This document shows positions 6,319 through 13,924 of a stretch of DNA of 19,105 bases, piece by piece (position 1 is the stretch's first letter; each line of letters begins with the position of its first letter). The stretch spans positions 1 to 19,105 of the forward strand of contig JAKJCD010000020.1 of NCBI GenBank assembly GCA_022706625.1, in the 5' to 3' direction. A program made the translations under genes and the position numbers. The notes beneath the pieces are model-generated. The model had not been told where the DNA came from. It saw nothing but the letters and a program-made list of their open reading frames with translations, and searched no databases. The stretch comes from Bacillota bacterium. Lineage in GTDB: Bacteria > Bacillota > Clostridia > Peptostreptococcales > Anaerovoracaceae.

Positions 6319-7251
6319 TTGAATACAGACATCGTTTATAGGGCATTATCGGAGCAGATAGGCGAGGACCGACTTGAAAAAAATGCTCGGATGGCTGAGC
6401 ATACCTCGTTTTTGGCAGGAGGGAGGGCTGCAGTTTTGGTCACTCCCGGCAATGTAAGGCAGCTGCGATATGCTATGAAGATTATTGCGGAAGAGAAAGT
6501 CCCTTTCTTCATAATGGGAAACGGTACCAATATATTGGTAAGGGATGGGGGCTACCGCGGTGTCGTAGTGAAAATAGGCAGCGCATTAAGTGACATTATT
6601 ATAAATGACCGAGGGATTGAAGCTGGAGCGGGAGCCCTGCTTAAGCATATTGCTGAAAAGGCTCTGGAAAAAGGACTGACAGGGCTGGAATTTGCAGCGG
6701 GCATTCCGGGAAGCGCAGGCGGTGCAGCATATATGAATGCGGGTGCTTACGATGGTGAAATGAGCAGGGTTATAGAAAGGGTGGAGATCCTTAAAAGTGA
6801 CGGCAGTGAAATATATTCACTTTCTTCCGATGAAATGGGATACGGATACCGAACAAGCAAGCTGATGGCGACCCGGGAGGTCATCCTATCCGTTGCTCTT
6901 AAATTAACAGCCGGCAAAAGGGATGATATCGCTTTGAAAATGGATGATTTTAATTCCAGAAGGAAGCAAAAGCAACCCCAGGACTATCCCAGCGCAGGGA
7001 GCTTTTTCAAGCGGCCGCCGGGGAATTATGCGGGGACCCTGATCGAAAAAGCCGGACTGAGGGGGATTTCTGTAGGGAGCGCCATGGTTTCTATGCTTCA
7101 TGCAGGATTCATTGTAAATACGGGAGGAGCTACCGCCACAGATATACTGGCATTAATGAAATTGGTACAGGAAAGGGTCTTTGAGCATTCCGGCATTATG
7201 TTGGAACCGGAGGTGCGTATAATCGGTGAACAGGACGGATTCGAGGCATGA
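6319..7251 (+). CDS. murB: UDP-N-acetylenolpyruvoylglucosamine reductase
   Basis: MurB is the FAD enzyme that uses NADPH to turn UDP-GlcNAc-enolpyruvate into UDP-N-acetylmuramate, the second committed step of peptidoglycan synthesis. The 310-residue protein has the FAD-binding segment MGNGTNILVRDGGYRG, then AGIPGSAGGAAYMNAGAYDG, the active-site YGYRTSKL, the catalytic serine motif SAGSFFKRP and the C-terminal LEPEVRIIG with the catalytic glutamate. I start it at the TTG at 6319 because GGAGGTG ends 5 bases before it. An in-frame ATG at 6274 has no such site and would add 15 residues foreign to the family. It heads a plus-strand cluster and its stop overlaps the next start by 4 bases (ATGA), so the two are translationally coupled. 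Confidence 0.95.
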   Translation: MNTDIVYRALSEQIGEDRLEKNARMAEHTSFLAGGRAAVLVTPGNVRQLRYAMKIIAEEKVPFFIMGNGTNILVRDGGYRGVVVKIGSALSDIIINDRGIEAGAGALLKHIAEKALEKGLTGLEFAAGIPGSAGGAAYMNAGAYDGEMSRVIERVEILKSDGSEIYSLSSDEMGYGYRTSKLMATREVILSVALKLTAGKRDDIALKMDDFNSRRKQKQPQDYPSAGSFFKRPPGNYAGTLIEKAGLRGISVGSAMVSMLHAGFIVNTGGATATDILALMKLVQERVFEHSGIMLEPEVRIIGEQDGFEA

Positions 7252-8015
7252 GCAAATTCGACAGCGATATGACAAGATACCGTATGATATATGATATCCA
7301 TACTCACACGACATTTTCTCACGGTAAGGGTTCTATTGAGGACAATGTCAAAGCTGCAACCGCAAAAGGCTTGTCTGCCGTAGGAATTGCAGACCACGGC
7401 CCGGGGCACATGCTTTACGGGATCGGCAAGAATGTTCTTCCTGTGATGCGGAAAGAGATACAGCGTTTACAGCCTTTATATCCCTCTATCAAAATACTCT
7501 TGGGAGTGGAGGCTAATATCATTAATATTTCAGGTAAATTGGACATAACGGATGAGGAAGTATCGGATCTGGATTACATTCTTGCCGGGTATCATTACGG
7601 AATACTGGGAGAGCGGCCGGCCTTCGCATTAAAAATGCATATGCTCAATCTGATGGCAGGGAAAAGAGCAAAGCAAGGAAAATCGGGCCTTAAAAAAACA
7701 AATACAGGGCTGGTTATAAAGGCGCTCCATGAAAACAGAATAAAGGTTTTGACTCATCCGGGAGACAAAGGCCCCTTTGACCTGATCGCTATAGCAAAGG
7801 CATGTGAGGAAACGGGCACGATGATGGAAATCAGCACATGGCATGAAGCGCCGACCATGGATGAACTAAAGAAAATAGTATCCTCCGGCGTAAGGTTCAT
7901 CATAAGCAGCGACGCTCACTCCCCTCAAAGGGTGGGAACCTTTGCACCGGGTTTTAAGAGAGCTTTGGAAGCCGGAGTGGATCCGGCACGCATCGATAAT
8001 TTGGAGGAAACATAA
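7248..8015 (+). CDS. PHP-domain metal-dependent phosphoesterase
   Basis: This 255-residue protein is a single PHP domain, a TIM-like barrel that binds a cluster of metal ions and usually hydrolyses phosphate esters. Visible metal ligands follow the family order: DIHTHTTFSHGKG (His18, His20, His25), GIADHG (Asp49, His50), GVEANI, THPGDKG, EISTWH and the closing ISSDAHSP. It resembles stand-alone YcdX-like PHP hydrolases rather than histidinol phosphatase or the DNA polymerase PHP domain. Its substrate cannot be told. It overlaps murB by 4 bases and is followed immediately by rapZ. PHP genes in this position recur in Clostridia, which suggests a link to envelope or sugar-phosphate metabolism, but that is inference. 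Confidence 0.88.
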   Translation: MSKFDSDMTRYRMIYDIHTHTTFSHGKGSIEDNVKAATAKGLSAVGIADHGPGHMLYGIGKNVLPVMRKEIQRLQPLYPSIKILLGVEANIINISGKLDITDEEVSDLDYILAGYHYGILGERPAFALKMHMLNLMAGKRAKQGKSGLKKTNTGLVIKALHENRIKVLTHPGDKGPFDLIAIAKACEETGTMMEISTWHEAPTMDELKKIVSSGVRFIISSDAHSPQRVGTFAPGFKRALEAGVDPARIDNLEET

Positions 8016-8016
8016 G

Positions 8017-8862
8017 ATGGATTTCATCATTGTTACGGGTTTGTCCGGCTCGGGGAAGACCCAGGCAATGAACTGCCTGGAAGATCTGGGCTATTACTGC
8101 ATAGACAATCTGCCTCCCGCACTGATGAAGAATTTTATCGAGCTGGTCGTACAAGGGAAGGTCAAGGTGCGGAAAGGAGCTTTCGGTATCGATATTCGCG
8201 GAGGCGAGTTCTTTGATGACTTGCGAAACGGATTGGAGGATTTGAAAAGAGCCGGGATCCGGTTCAAGGTGCTATTTCTTGAAGCTTCTGACGAAGTATT
8301 AATTCGAAGGTATAAAGAAACCAGAAGGATCCATCCCCTGGCACAGAACGGATGCATAACGGACGGTGTGCTCAGGGAAAGAGAAAAGCTTATAGACATC
8401 CGTATGGCCGCAGATTATATTTTAGATACTTCAAGCATGAAAGTGGCGCAGCTGCACGAAGAACTGCGCAATCTGCTGTCCTCCGAGGAGGCAACAGGAT
8501 TCACGATTACGATACAATCTTTCGGATACAAGAACGGCATTCCACTCGATGCGGATATTGTTTTTGATCTGAGATTCATTCCTAATCCCTATTACCTTTC
8601 CAGTTTAAGAAAGCTTACCGGAAACAGCCGTAAAGTCAGGGAATATGTTTTAAGGACCCCTCAGTCAAAGAGTTTTGCGGACAATGCCTACACCCTGATC
8701 GAGGAACTGATACCTTTTTATATAAAAGAAGGGAAGTCGCATCTTGTGCTGGCTTTTGGCTGCACCGGCGGTCAGCACAGATCTGTTGCCATGGCCAATT
8801 TGTTTACCGAGATGTTCAGAAAAGCAGGGAGGCGTGTATTGACCATTCATAGAGATTTATAA
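8017..8862 (+). CDS. rapZ: RapZ/YvcJ-type nucleotide-binding protein
   Basis: RapZ (YvcJ in Bacillus) is a P-loop ATP/GTP-binding protein. In enterobacteria it is an RNase adaptor that controls GlmS through small RNAs; in Gram-positives it affects competence and its RNA role is unclear. The 281-residue product has Walker A GLSGSGKT (8-15), YYCIDNLPP, FLEASDEVLIRRYKETRR, IHPLA, and the conserved C-terminal half with SFGYKNGIP, DLRFIPNPYY and the GCTGGQHRSV motif. The ATG at 8017 follows GGAGGA by 8 bases and the PHP stop by one base. In-frame codons upstream lie inside the PHP gene and are not used. A promoter for the next gene overlaps the last codons and stop. Confidence 0.94.
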   Translation: MDFIIVTGLSGSGKTQAMNCLEDLGYYCIDNLPPALMKNFIELVVQGKVKVRKGAFGIDIRGGEFFDDLRNGLEDLKRAGIRFKVLFLEASDEVLIRRYKETRRIHPLAQNGCITDGVLREREKLIDIRMAADYILDTSSMKVAQLHEELRNLLSSEEATGFTITIQSFGYKNGIPLDADIVFDLRFIPNPYYLSSLRKLTGNSRKVREYVLRTPQSKSFADNAYTLIEELIPFYIKEGKSHLVLAFGCTGGQHRSVAMANLFTEMFRKAGRRVLTIHRDL

Positions 8863-8868
8863 TATAAT
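8839..8868 (+). promoter_or_regulatory. Internal sigma-A promoter for the BKACE gene
   Basis: TTGACC (8839-8844) lies within the last codons of rapZ, and TATAAT (8863-8868) directly follows its TAA stop, with an 18-base spacer. A second overlapping TATAAT is at 8858-8863. The start near 8875 gives a leader of about 40 bases. It allows the BKACE gene, and perhaps whiA, to be expressed apart from the murB promoter. Confidence 0.65.
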
Positions 8869-8913
8869 CTAGTCAGGAGCAGGTATTATTTTGAAAAAGG
8901 AGTACGTATAATA

Positions 8914-9735
8914 ATGGAAAAATTGATCATTACCGCATGCATTTGCGGTGCGGAAGTAACAAAGGAGCAAAACCCCGCTGTTCCCTATACCATCGAAGAA
9001 ATAGTCAGAGAAGCAAAATCCGCTTACGATGCCGGAGCTTCTATCATCCACCTGCATGTGCGCTGGGATGACGGAACACCAACTCAGGATACAGGGAGAT
9101 TCCAGGAGGCAATAGATGCAATCAAAGCCGTCTGCCCCGATGTGATCGTTCAGCCTTCCACGGGAGGGGCCGTGGGGATGACGGATCTTGAACGCCTTGC
9201 TTCAACAGATGTGGTACCTACTCCGGAGATGGCTACCTTGGATTGCGGTACAGTGAATTTCGGAGGAGATGAAATTTTCATAAACACCGACAATACCATT
9301 ATGAACTTTGCCAAAATCATGAAAGAAAAAGGTATAAAACCTGAATTGGAAGTCTTTGACAAGGGCATGATAGATATTGCGCTGAAAGTTGATCGCAAGG
9401 GCCTCCTTGTTCACCCGCTGCACTTTGATTTCGTGTTGGGTGTGCAGATGAGCGCCACATTGAGAGATCTGGCCTTCATGGTGGACAGCATCCCGCCCGG
9501 ATCCACCTGGACCGCTTGCGGGATCGGCAGATACAATTTTGAAATAGCTGCGGGGACTATCATCATGGGCGGACATGTGAGAGTCGGCTTCGAAGACAGT
9601 CTATACCTTGAAAGGGGAGTCCTTGCCAAGAGCAACGGCGAGATGGTAGAAAAAGTAGTCAGGCTTGCGAAGTTTTTCGGAAGAGAGATCGCAACTCCGA
9701 ACGAGGCGAGGAAAATCCTGAGCATCGGAGTATAG
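8914..9735 (+). CDS. BKACE family enzyme, Kce-like 3-keto-5-aminohexanoate cleavage enzyme
   Basis: BKACE (DUF849) enzymes condense a beta-keto acid with acetyl-CoA and split it to acetoacetate and a new CoA thioester. The founding member, Kce, acts on 3-keto-5-aminohexanoate in lysine fermentation. The 273-residue protein closely follows the Kce pattern: GAEVTK with Glu14 (which binds the substrate amino group in Kce), the zinc pair HLH (His46/His48), QPSTGGAVG with Ser82, PEMATLDCGTVNFG, GIGRYNF and GGHVRVGFED, with Arg223, zinc ligand Glu227 and Asp228. All key catalytic positions are kept and length is normal. AAGGAG lies 11 bases before the ATG. None of the other lysine-fermentation genes (kamA, kamDE, kdd, kal) is nearby, so the substrate may differ. 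It occupies the place between rapZ and whiA where yvcK is usual, and has its own promoter. Confidence 0.9.
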   Translation: MEKLIITACICGAEVTKEQNPAVPYTIEEIVREAKSAYDAGASIIHLHVRWDDGTPTQDTGRFQEAIDAIKAVCPDVIVQPSTGGAVGMTDLERLASTDVVPTPEMATLDCGTVNFGGDEIFINTDNTIMNFAKIMKEKGIKPELEVFDKGMIDIALKVDRKGLLVHPLHFDFVLGVQMSATLRDLAFMVDSIPPGSTWTACGIGRYNFEIAAGTIIMGGHVRVGFEDSLYLERGVLAKSNGEMVEKVVRLAKFFGREIATPNEARKILSIGV

Positions 9736-9756
9736 GTCATTTAATCGGAGAAGCAT

Positions 9757-10698
9757 ATGTCATTTTCGACCGACGTAAAAAACGAGATGGCCCGTGCGGA
9801 AGAAGAAAAGAAGTGCTGTATGCTGGCGGAGACCGCTGGTTTTATTCGCATGTGCGGTTCTGTTAAGCTATCGGGAGCCGGCAGGCTGGATTTAATAATT
9901 ACCACAGAGAATCCGGCTATTGCCAGGCTATTTTTAAAAAGGATCCGGCAATATTTCAAAGTGGGTGCAAATCTTCGCATAGGGCAGAGCAATGTACTAA
10001 AAAAGGGTCATGTCTATGAGCTTACCATAGGGGCGGAAGATAATGCCGAGCAGATACTTCGGGAAACAGGGATACTCAGGGTTAGAGAAGGCTGTAACTA
10101 CCTTCCCGATGACATTTCCTCCGACCTTATTAAAACAAGATGCTGCAAAAAAGCATATCTAAAAGGGACCTTCCTGGGCGCCGGTACCATCAGCCACCCG
10201 GAAAGAAGCTATCATATGGAGATCGTATGCAGCAGCGAGACCCTGGCAAACGATCTAAAGAGGTTGATAAACGGCTTCGGTTTTCGTTCAAAGGTGACAA
10301 CAAGAAAAAACAGCTTCGTGGTATACCTTAAGGAAAGCGAGCAGATAAGTGATTTTCTTGCACTTCTGGGAGCCAACAACCATGTCATGAAATTTGAAAA
10401 CATCAGGATCGTTAAGGAATTACGAAACAAAACTAACCGTATCGTGAATTGTGAAAATGCCAATTTAGATAAGACTATTGACAGTGCAGCCAGACAAATA
10501 GAGAACATCCGACTGATCGAGACAAAAGGAGCATTGTTAAACTTACCGGAAAAGCTGCAAGAAATCGCTCTGCTGCGACTTGAAAATCCGGACAGCTCCC
10601 TTGCGGAATTAGGCCAGCTACTTGAGCCGCCGTTGAAGAAATCCGGAGTTAGCCACAGATTTCGTAAAATCGAAGAGATCGCAGGGAAGCTTCGGTAA
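9757..10698 (+). CDS. whiA: WhiA DNA-binding protein
   Basis: WhiA is a DNA-binding protein of Gram-positive bacteria. It controls sporulation genes in Streptomyces and influences cell division and chromosome segregation in Bacillus. The 313-residue product has the N-terminal opening SFSTDVKNEMAR, the LAGLIDADG-homing-endonuclease-like region (about 20-200) with AYLKGTFLGAGTISHP and FGFRSKVTTRKN, and the C-terminal helix-turn-helix ending SSLAELGQLLEPPLKKSGVSHRFRKI. Cysteines 20, 21 and 33 near the front are not a feature I can assign. GGAG lies 6 bases before the ATG, and 21 bases separate it from the BKACE stop. A weak CTTCGG/CCGAAG hairpin (10690-10716) sits at its end. Confidence 0.94.
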   Translation: MSFSTDVKNEMARAEEEKKCCMLAETAGFIRMCGSVKLSGAGRLDLIITTENPAIARLFLKRIRQYFKVGANLRIGQSNVLKKGHVYELTIGAEDNAEQILRETGILRVREGCNYLPDDISSDLIKTRCCKKAYLKGTFLGAGTISHPERSYHMEIVCSSETLANDLKRLINGFGFRSKVTTRKNSFVVYLKESEQISDFLALLGANNHVMKFENIRIVKELRNKTNRIVNCENANLDKTIDSAARQIENIRLIETKGALLNLPEKLQEIALLRLENPDSSLAELGQLLEPPLKKSGVSHRFRKIEEIAGKLR

Positions 10699-10738
10699 AC
10701 AAACGCTTAGCCGAAGGATATGGAAGGAGGGATCCCGG

Positions 10739-12124
10739 ATGTACCTTAAAGCTGCCTATATCGTTCCGCACCCGCCGCTTATAATACCCGGCGTGGGAAG
10801 AGGTCAGGAAAAACAAATCAGCAAAACCGTAGAAGCCTATCACTGCATTGCCCGGGATATAGGCAGGCTAAAGCCCGATACTGTGATAGTTATCACTCCA
10901 CATTCTGTCATGTACCAGGATTATATCCACATTTCGCCGGGAAGCAGCGCTTCGGGCGATTTACGTAGCTTTGGCGATCAAAATACCCATATAAAAGTTG
11001 ACTATGATACCGAGATGGTAAATATGATAGAGGAACTGGCCGGACGGGCGGGATTGGCTGCCGGTACACTGGGAGAGAGAGATAAAAGGCTTGATCACGG
11101 TGTAATTGTCCCTCTTTTTTTTATTGACCAATACTTGGAGAATTACCGATTGGTCAGAATCTCAATCTCGGGCCTCAATTTTATCGACCATTACCGCTTG
11201 GGTAAATGCATTACCGAAGCCGCAGAAAAACTCGGCCGCAGTATAGTCATCGCTGCCAGCGGAGACCTTTCGCACCGATTAAAAGAGGAAGGGCCTTACA
11301 GCTATGCAGAGGAAGGACCCGCTTTCGACAAGAGCGTCACGGAGGCTATGGCCTGCGGCGATTTTTTAGCATTCATGAAGTTTCGGGAGGATTTCTGCGA
11401 TGCTGCCGGTGAGTGCGGTTTGAGGGCCTTTATAATAATGGCCGGAGCCCTTGACGGTATGTCGGTGGATCCCGATCTATTGTCCTATGAAGGACCCTTT
11501 GGAGTGGGCTATGCGGTGGCTGCATTTCATCCTGCAAAGCCGGAGGATGCCAGACGGTTTGATGTATTGTATTTGGAGGAGGCTGAAACAGAGAGGGAGC
11601 TGATCCGTGAGAATGAGGACGACCTTGTAAGCCTTGCCCGGCTGTCCCTTGAAACCTATGTGAAGGAACGAAAATATATAGAACGCCCGCCCGGATTACC
11701 TAAGGAACTGATAAAACATAAAGCCGGTGTCTTTGTTTCGCTTAAAAAAGACGGCAGGCTGAGAGGCTGCATCGGGACTATCAGCCCGGTTTCCGAATGT
11801 ATAGCCGAAGAGATTATAAATAATGCGGTCAGCGCAGGGACAGGCGATCCGAGATTCGATCCGGTGACAGAGGACGAACTCAATGAATTGATTTACAGCG
11901 TCGATGTCCTTGGAGAGGCGGAGCCGATAAAATCAATGGACGAGCTGGATGTGCTTCGGTATGGGGTCATTGTCACAAAGGGCAGCAGGCGGGGTTTGCT
12001 CCTTCCCAATCTGGAGGGGGTGACAACTCCTGAGCAGCAGGTCGGGATAGCATTGAAAAAAGCAGGTATCTCTCCCGGGGATAATTATAAAATAGAGAGG
12101 TTTGAAGTGGTGCGCCATAAATGA
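10739..12124 (+). CDS. Fused AmmeMemoRadiSam protein B (LigB/Memo-like) and A (AMMECR1) domains
   Basis: This 461-residue protein joins two parts of the AmmeMemoRadiSam system. Residues 1-265 form a class III extradiol dioxygenase LigB/Memo-like domain. Its likely metal ligands are His11 (VPHPP), His55 (TPHSV), His120 (LDHG) and His179 (SGDLSH), in the order seen in that superfamily. Residues about 285-460 form an AMMECR1 domain with the hallmark LRGCIG (341-346), GDPRFDPV and LLLPNLEGVTTPEQQV. The joining of the two chains indicates they act together. The chemical role is not established as far as I know. AGGAGGG lies 7 bases before the ATG. The stop overlaps the radical SAM start by 4 bases (ATGA), giving the full three-part system in two genes. 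Confidence 0.9.
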   Translation: MYLKAAYIVPHPPLIIPGVGRGQEKQISKTVEAYHCIARDIGRLKPDTVIVITPHSVMYQDYIHISPGSSASGDLRSFGDQNTHIKVDYDTEMVNMIEELAGRAGLAAGTLGERDKRLDHGVIVPLFFIDQYLENYRLVRISISGLNFIDHYRLGKCITEAAEKLGRSIVIAASGDLSHRLKEEGPYSYAEEGPAFDKSVTEAMACGDFLAFMKFREDFCDAAGECGLRAFIIMAGALDGMSVDPDLLSYEGPFGVGYAVAAFHPAKPEDARRFDVLYLEEAETERELIRENEDDLVSLARLSLETYVKERKYIERPPGLPKELIKHKAGVFVSLKKDGRLRGCIGTISPVSECIAEEIINNAVSAGTGDPRFDPVTEDELNELIYSVDVLGEAEPIKSMDELDVLRYGVIVTKGSRRGLLLPNLEGVTTPEQQVGIALKKAGISPGDNYKIERFEVVRHK

Positions 12125-12951
12125 GCAAAGGGGTTTTATGCACTGTCTGCCCAAGAGGCTGCATGATCAGCGAAGGGAACTCGGGATTTTGCGGCGGAAG
12201 GATTAATCGGAATGGGGAAATCATTGCCGGTAACTACGGCAGGATAACATCCATTGCCCTGGATCCCATCGAGAAGAAGCCTTTAAGAAGGTTTCACCCC
12301 GGCAGTTACATCCTGTCGGTGGGGAGCTACGGGTGTAACCTGCGCTGCTCGTTTTGCCAGAACTATAGAATCTCAATGGCGAAACCCCGATCTGAGGTTA
12401 TGAATATGATGCCCGATGAACTTGCGGCGAGGGCTATTGACTTAGTTTCCCAAGGCAATATCGGCATAGCCTATACTTACAACGAACCACTGATCGGCTA
12501 TGAGTATGTCAGGGACTGTGCGAGGCTTGCGACTGATTCAGGCATATTGAATGTTGTAGTGACTAACGGATATATCAGCGAAAAACCGCTTTTAGAGCTG
12601 CTGCCGCTGATCGATGCATTTAATATAGATCTCAAAAGCTTTTCACCACAGTTCTATATAGATATAGGAGGAGATCTTGAAGTCGTGAAAAACTCCATCC
12701 GGCTTGCTAAAGCTCAATGCCATGTGGAAGTGACGACTTTGATCATACCCGGAGAAAACGACAGCGAGGAGGAGATGGGGAAGCTTGCCGAATGGCTGTC
12801 ATGTTTAGATCCGTCGATTCCGCTCCATATTTCACGCTTCTTTCCGGCATACAGGATGAATGATAAGAATCCCACACCCAAAGAGACCATCAACAGGCTG
12901 GCAGGCATCGCCCGTGATTATTTACAGTATGTATACGAGGGAAACATATGA
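12121..12951 (+). CDS. amrS: AmmeMemoRadiSam system radical SAM enzyme
   Basis: This 276-residue radical SAM protein resembles pyruvate formate-lyase activating enzymes (PflX-like). The SAM cluster motif is GCNLRCSFC (Cys72, Cys76, Cys79; C-x3-C-x2-C). Before it, an N-terminal cysteine group CTVCPRGC...GFCGGR (Cys7, 10, 14, 24), typical of the AmrS subfamily, may bind a second metal center. Further family marks are YTYNEP, VTNGYIS, NIDLKSF, TTLIIPGEND and HISRFFPAYR. No glycyl-radical enzyme lies nearby, which argues against a simple activase role. It is translationally coupled to the fused A/B protein. Its substrate is unknown. The gene ends this plus-strand cluster; the motAB promoters begin 25 bases later. 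Confidence 0.92.
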   Translation: MSKGVLCTVCPRGCMISEGNSGFCGGRINRNGEIIAGNYGRITSIALDPIEKKPLRRFHPGSYILSVGSYGCNLRCSFCQNYRISMAKPRSEVMNMMPDELAARAIDLVSQGNIGIAYTYNEPLIGYEYVRDCARLATDSGILNVVVTNGYISEKPLLELLPLIDAFNIDLKSFSPQFYIDIGGDLEVVKNSIRLAKAQCHVEVTTLIIPGENDSEEEMGKLAEWLSCLDPSIPLHISRFFPAYRMNDKNPTPKETINRLAGIARDYLQYVYEGNI

Positions 12952-12976
12952 TGAAGCATTGACCCGGGGACGCCTG

Positions 12977-13005
12977 TTGACGGAAAGCGTTTGACGGATT
13001 ATATT
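12977..13005 (+). promoter_or_regulatory. Sigma-A-like promoter upstream of motAB
   Basis: TTGACG (12977-12982) and TATATT (13000-13005) have a 17-base spacer, each 5 of 6 to consensus. TTGACGGA occurs again at 12991-12998, 14 bases on. The leader to motA would be about 85 bases. Confidence 0.5.
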
Positions 13006-13017
13006 GAAATGGAGCAT

Positions 13018-13043
13018 TAAGAATTTTACATAACTTCCGATAT
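13018..13043 (+). promoter_or_regulatory. Sigma-D/FliA-type promoter upstream of motAB
   Basis: CCGATAT (13037-13043) is exactly the -10 element of the flagellar sigma factor SigD/FliA, and TAAG (13018-13021) lies 15 bases before it in the place of TAAA. That spacing is the usual one. A flagellar sigma promoter in front of stator genes makes biological sense. Confidence 0.6.
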
Positions 13044-13097
13044 TATGATAAATGATACAGTTTAATCATTCTTAAATATGGGTTTGCAGGAGGATAT

Positions 13098-13895
13098 ATG
13101 GAGCTTACAACAATTATAGGTATAGTAATAGGTATACTCTCTATAATCGGAGCAATGATATTCAAGCACATCAGCTTTGCGGTTTTCATAAATCCTGCGG
13201 CTCTGTTGATAATATTTGTCGGGACTGCCGCGGCTGTTTTAAATGCTTACCCCGGAAAAAACCTTAAAACGCTGGGAGCCTTATTCAAAATACTTTTTAC
13301 AAAGCAGAAGATGATTACTGAAGTGGAAATCATTGAACTTATGGTCAATTTATCAGCAGTAGCAAAAAAGGACGGACTTTTAGCTTTAGAAGGGAAGGTC
13401 GAGGAAATCGAGGATCCTTTTATTAAAAAGGCGGTACGCATGGTCGCCGACGGCACGGAGAAGGATATTATCCAGGAAATTTTAGAAACCGAGATCACGG
13501 CAATGGAAAAACGGCACGATATTAATGCGGGTATTTTTGCCTCGGCGGGAATGTATGCGCCGACCCTGGGTGTTTTAGGAGCAGTATTCGGTCTGATAGC
13601 CGCCATGTCTTCCATAGACGATACGGATAATATGGCAACGGCTATAGCTGCAGCATTTATCGCGACCATTCTCGGCATCTTTACCGGCTATGTGCTTTGG
13701 AGTCCTTTTTCAAAAAAATTAAAGGTTAAGAGTCAGCAGGAGGTAATGTTAAAGAGCATGGTAATCGAAGGGGTGCAGTCGATACAAAGAGGGGATCCTC
13801 CTTTCATGCTCAAGGAAAGGCTTTTGGCCGTACTGCCAACAAAGAAACAACAGAAAGTCATCGAAGAGTTAGAGAAAGAAAAAGAGAAAGAATAA
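13098..13895 (+). CDS. motA: Flagellar motor stator protein MotA
   Basis: MotA forms the pentameric outer ring of the stator channel that couples ion flow to flagellar rotation. The 265-residue protein has four membrane segments, two near 4-48 and two near 145-202, with a large cytoplasmic loop (about 52-140). The conserved stretch AGMYAPTLGVLGAVFGL holds the key proline (Pro155) that faces the MotB aspartate. EKRHDINAGIFASAG just before it is a strong family mark. The tail (EELEKEKEKE) is highly charged. AGGAGG lies 5 bases before the ATG. It is followed by motB after 29 bases and is probably transcribed from the SigD-type promoter. Whether the unit is driven by protons or sodium cannot be read from this protein. 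Confidence 0.95.
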   Translation: MELTTIIGIVIGILSIIGAMIFKHISFAVFINPAALLIIFVGTAAAVLNAYPGKNLKTLGALFKILFTKQKMITEVEIIELMVNLSAVAKKDGLLALEGKVEEIEDPFIKKAVRMVADGTEKDIIQEILETEITAMEKRHDINAGIFASAGMYAPTLGVLGAVFGLIAAMSSIDDTDNMATAIAAAFIATILGIFTGYVLWSPFSKKLKVKSQQEVMLKSMVIEGVQSIQRGDPPFMLKERLLAVLPTKKQQKVIEELEKEKEKE

Positions 13896-13924
13896 TAGAA
13901 ATAGAATAGGAAAGAATATTCGGC

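Noticed and set aside
6077..6346. Open frame on the minus strand across the argG-murB gap
   Set aside because: It runs through the murB promoter and start on the opposite strand, has no Shine-Dalgarno site, and its product looks random.
12121..12951. Pyruvate formate-lyase activating enzyme
   Set aside because: No glycyl-radical enzyme is nearby, and the N-terminal cysteine group together with coupling to Memo/AMMECR1 domains identify the AmmeMemoRadiSam type instead.
12966..12972. GGGGACGC near 12968 as a fragment of the 5' hairpin repeat
   Set aside because: Only about 8 bases match and there is no inverted partner, so chance is the simplest explanation.
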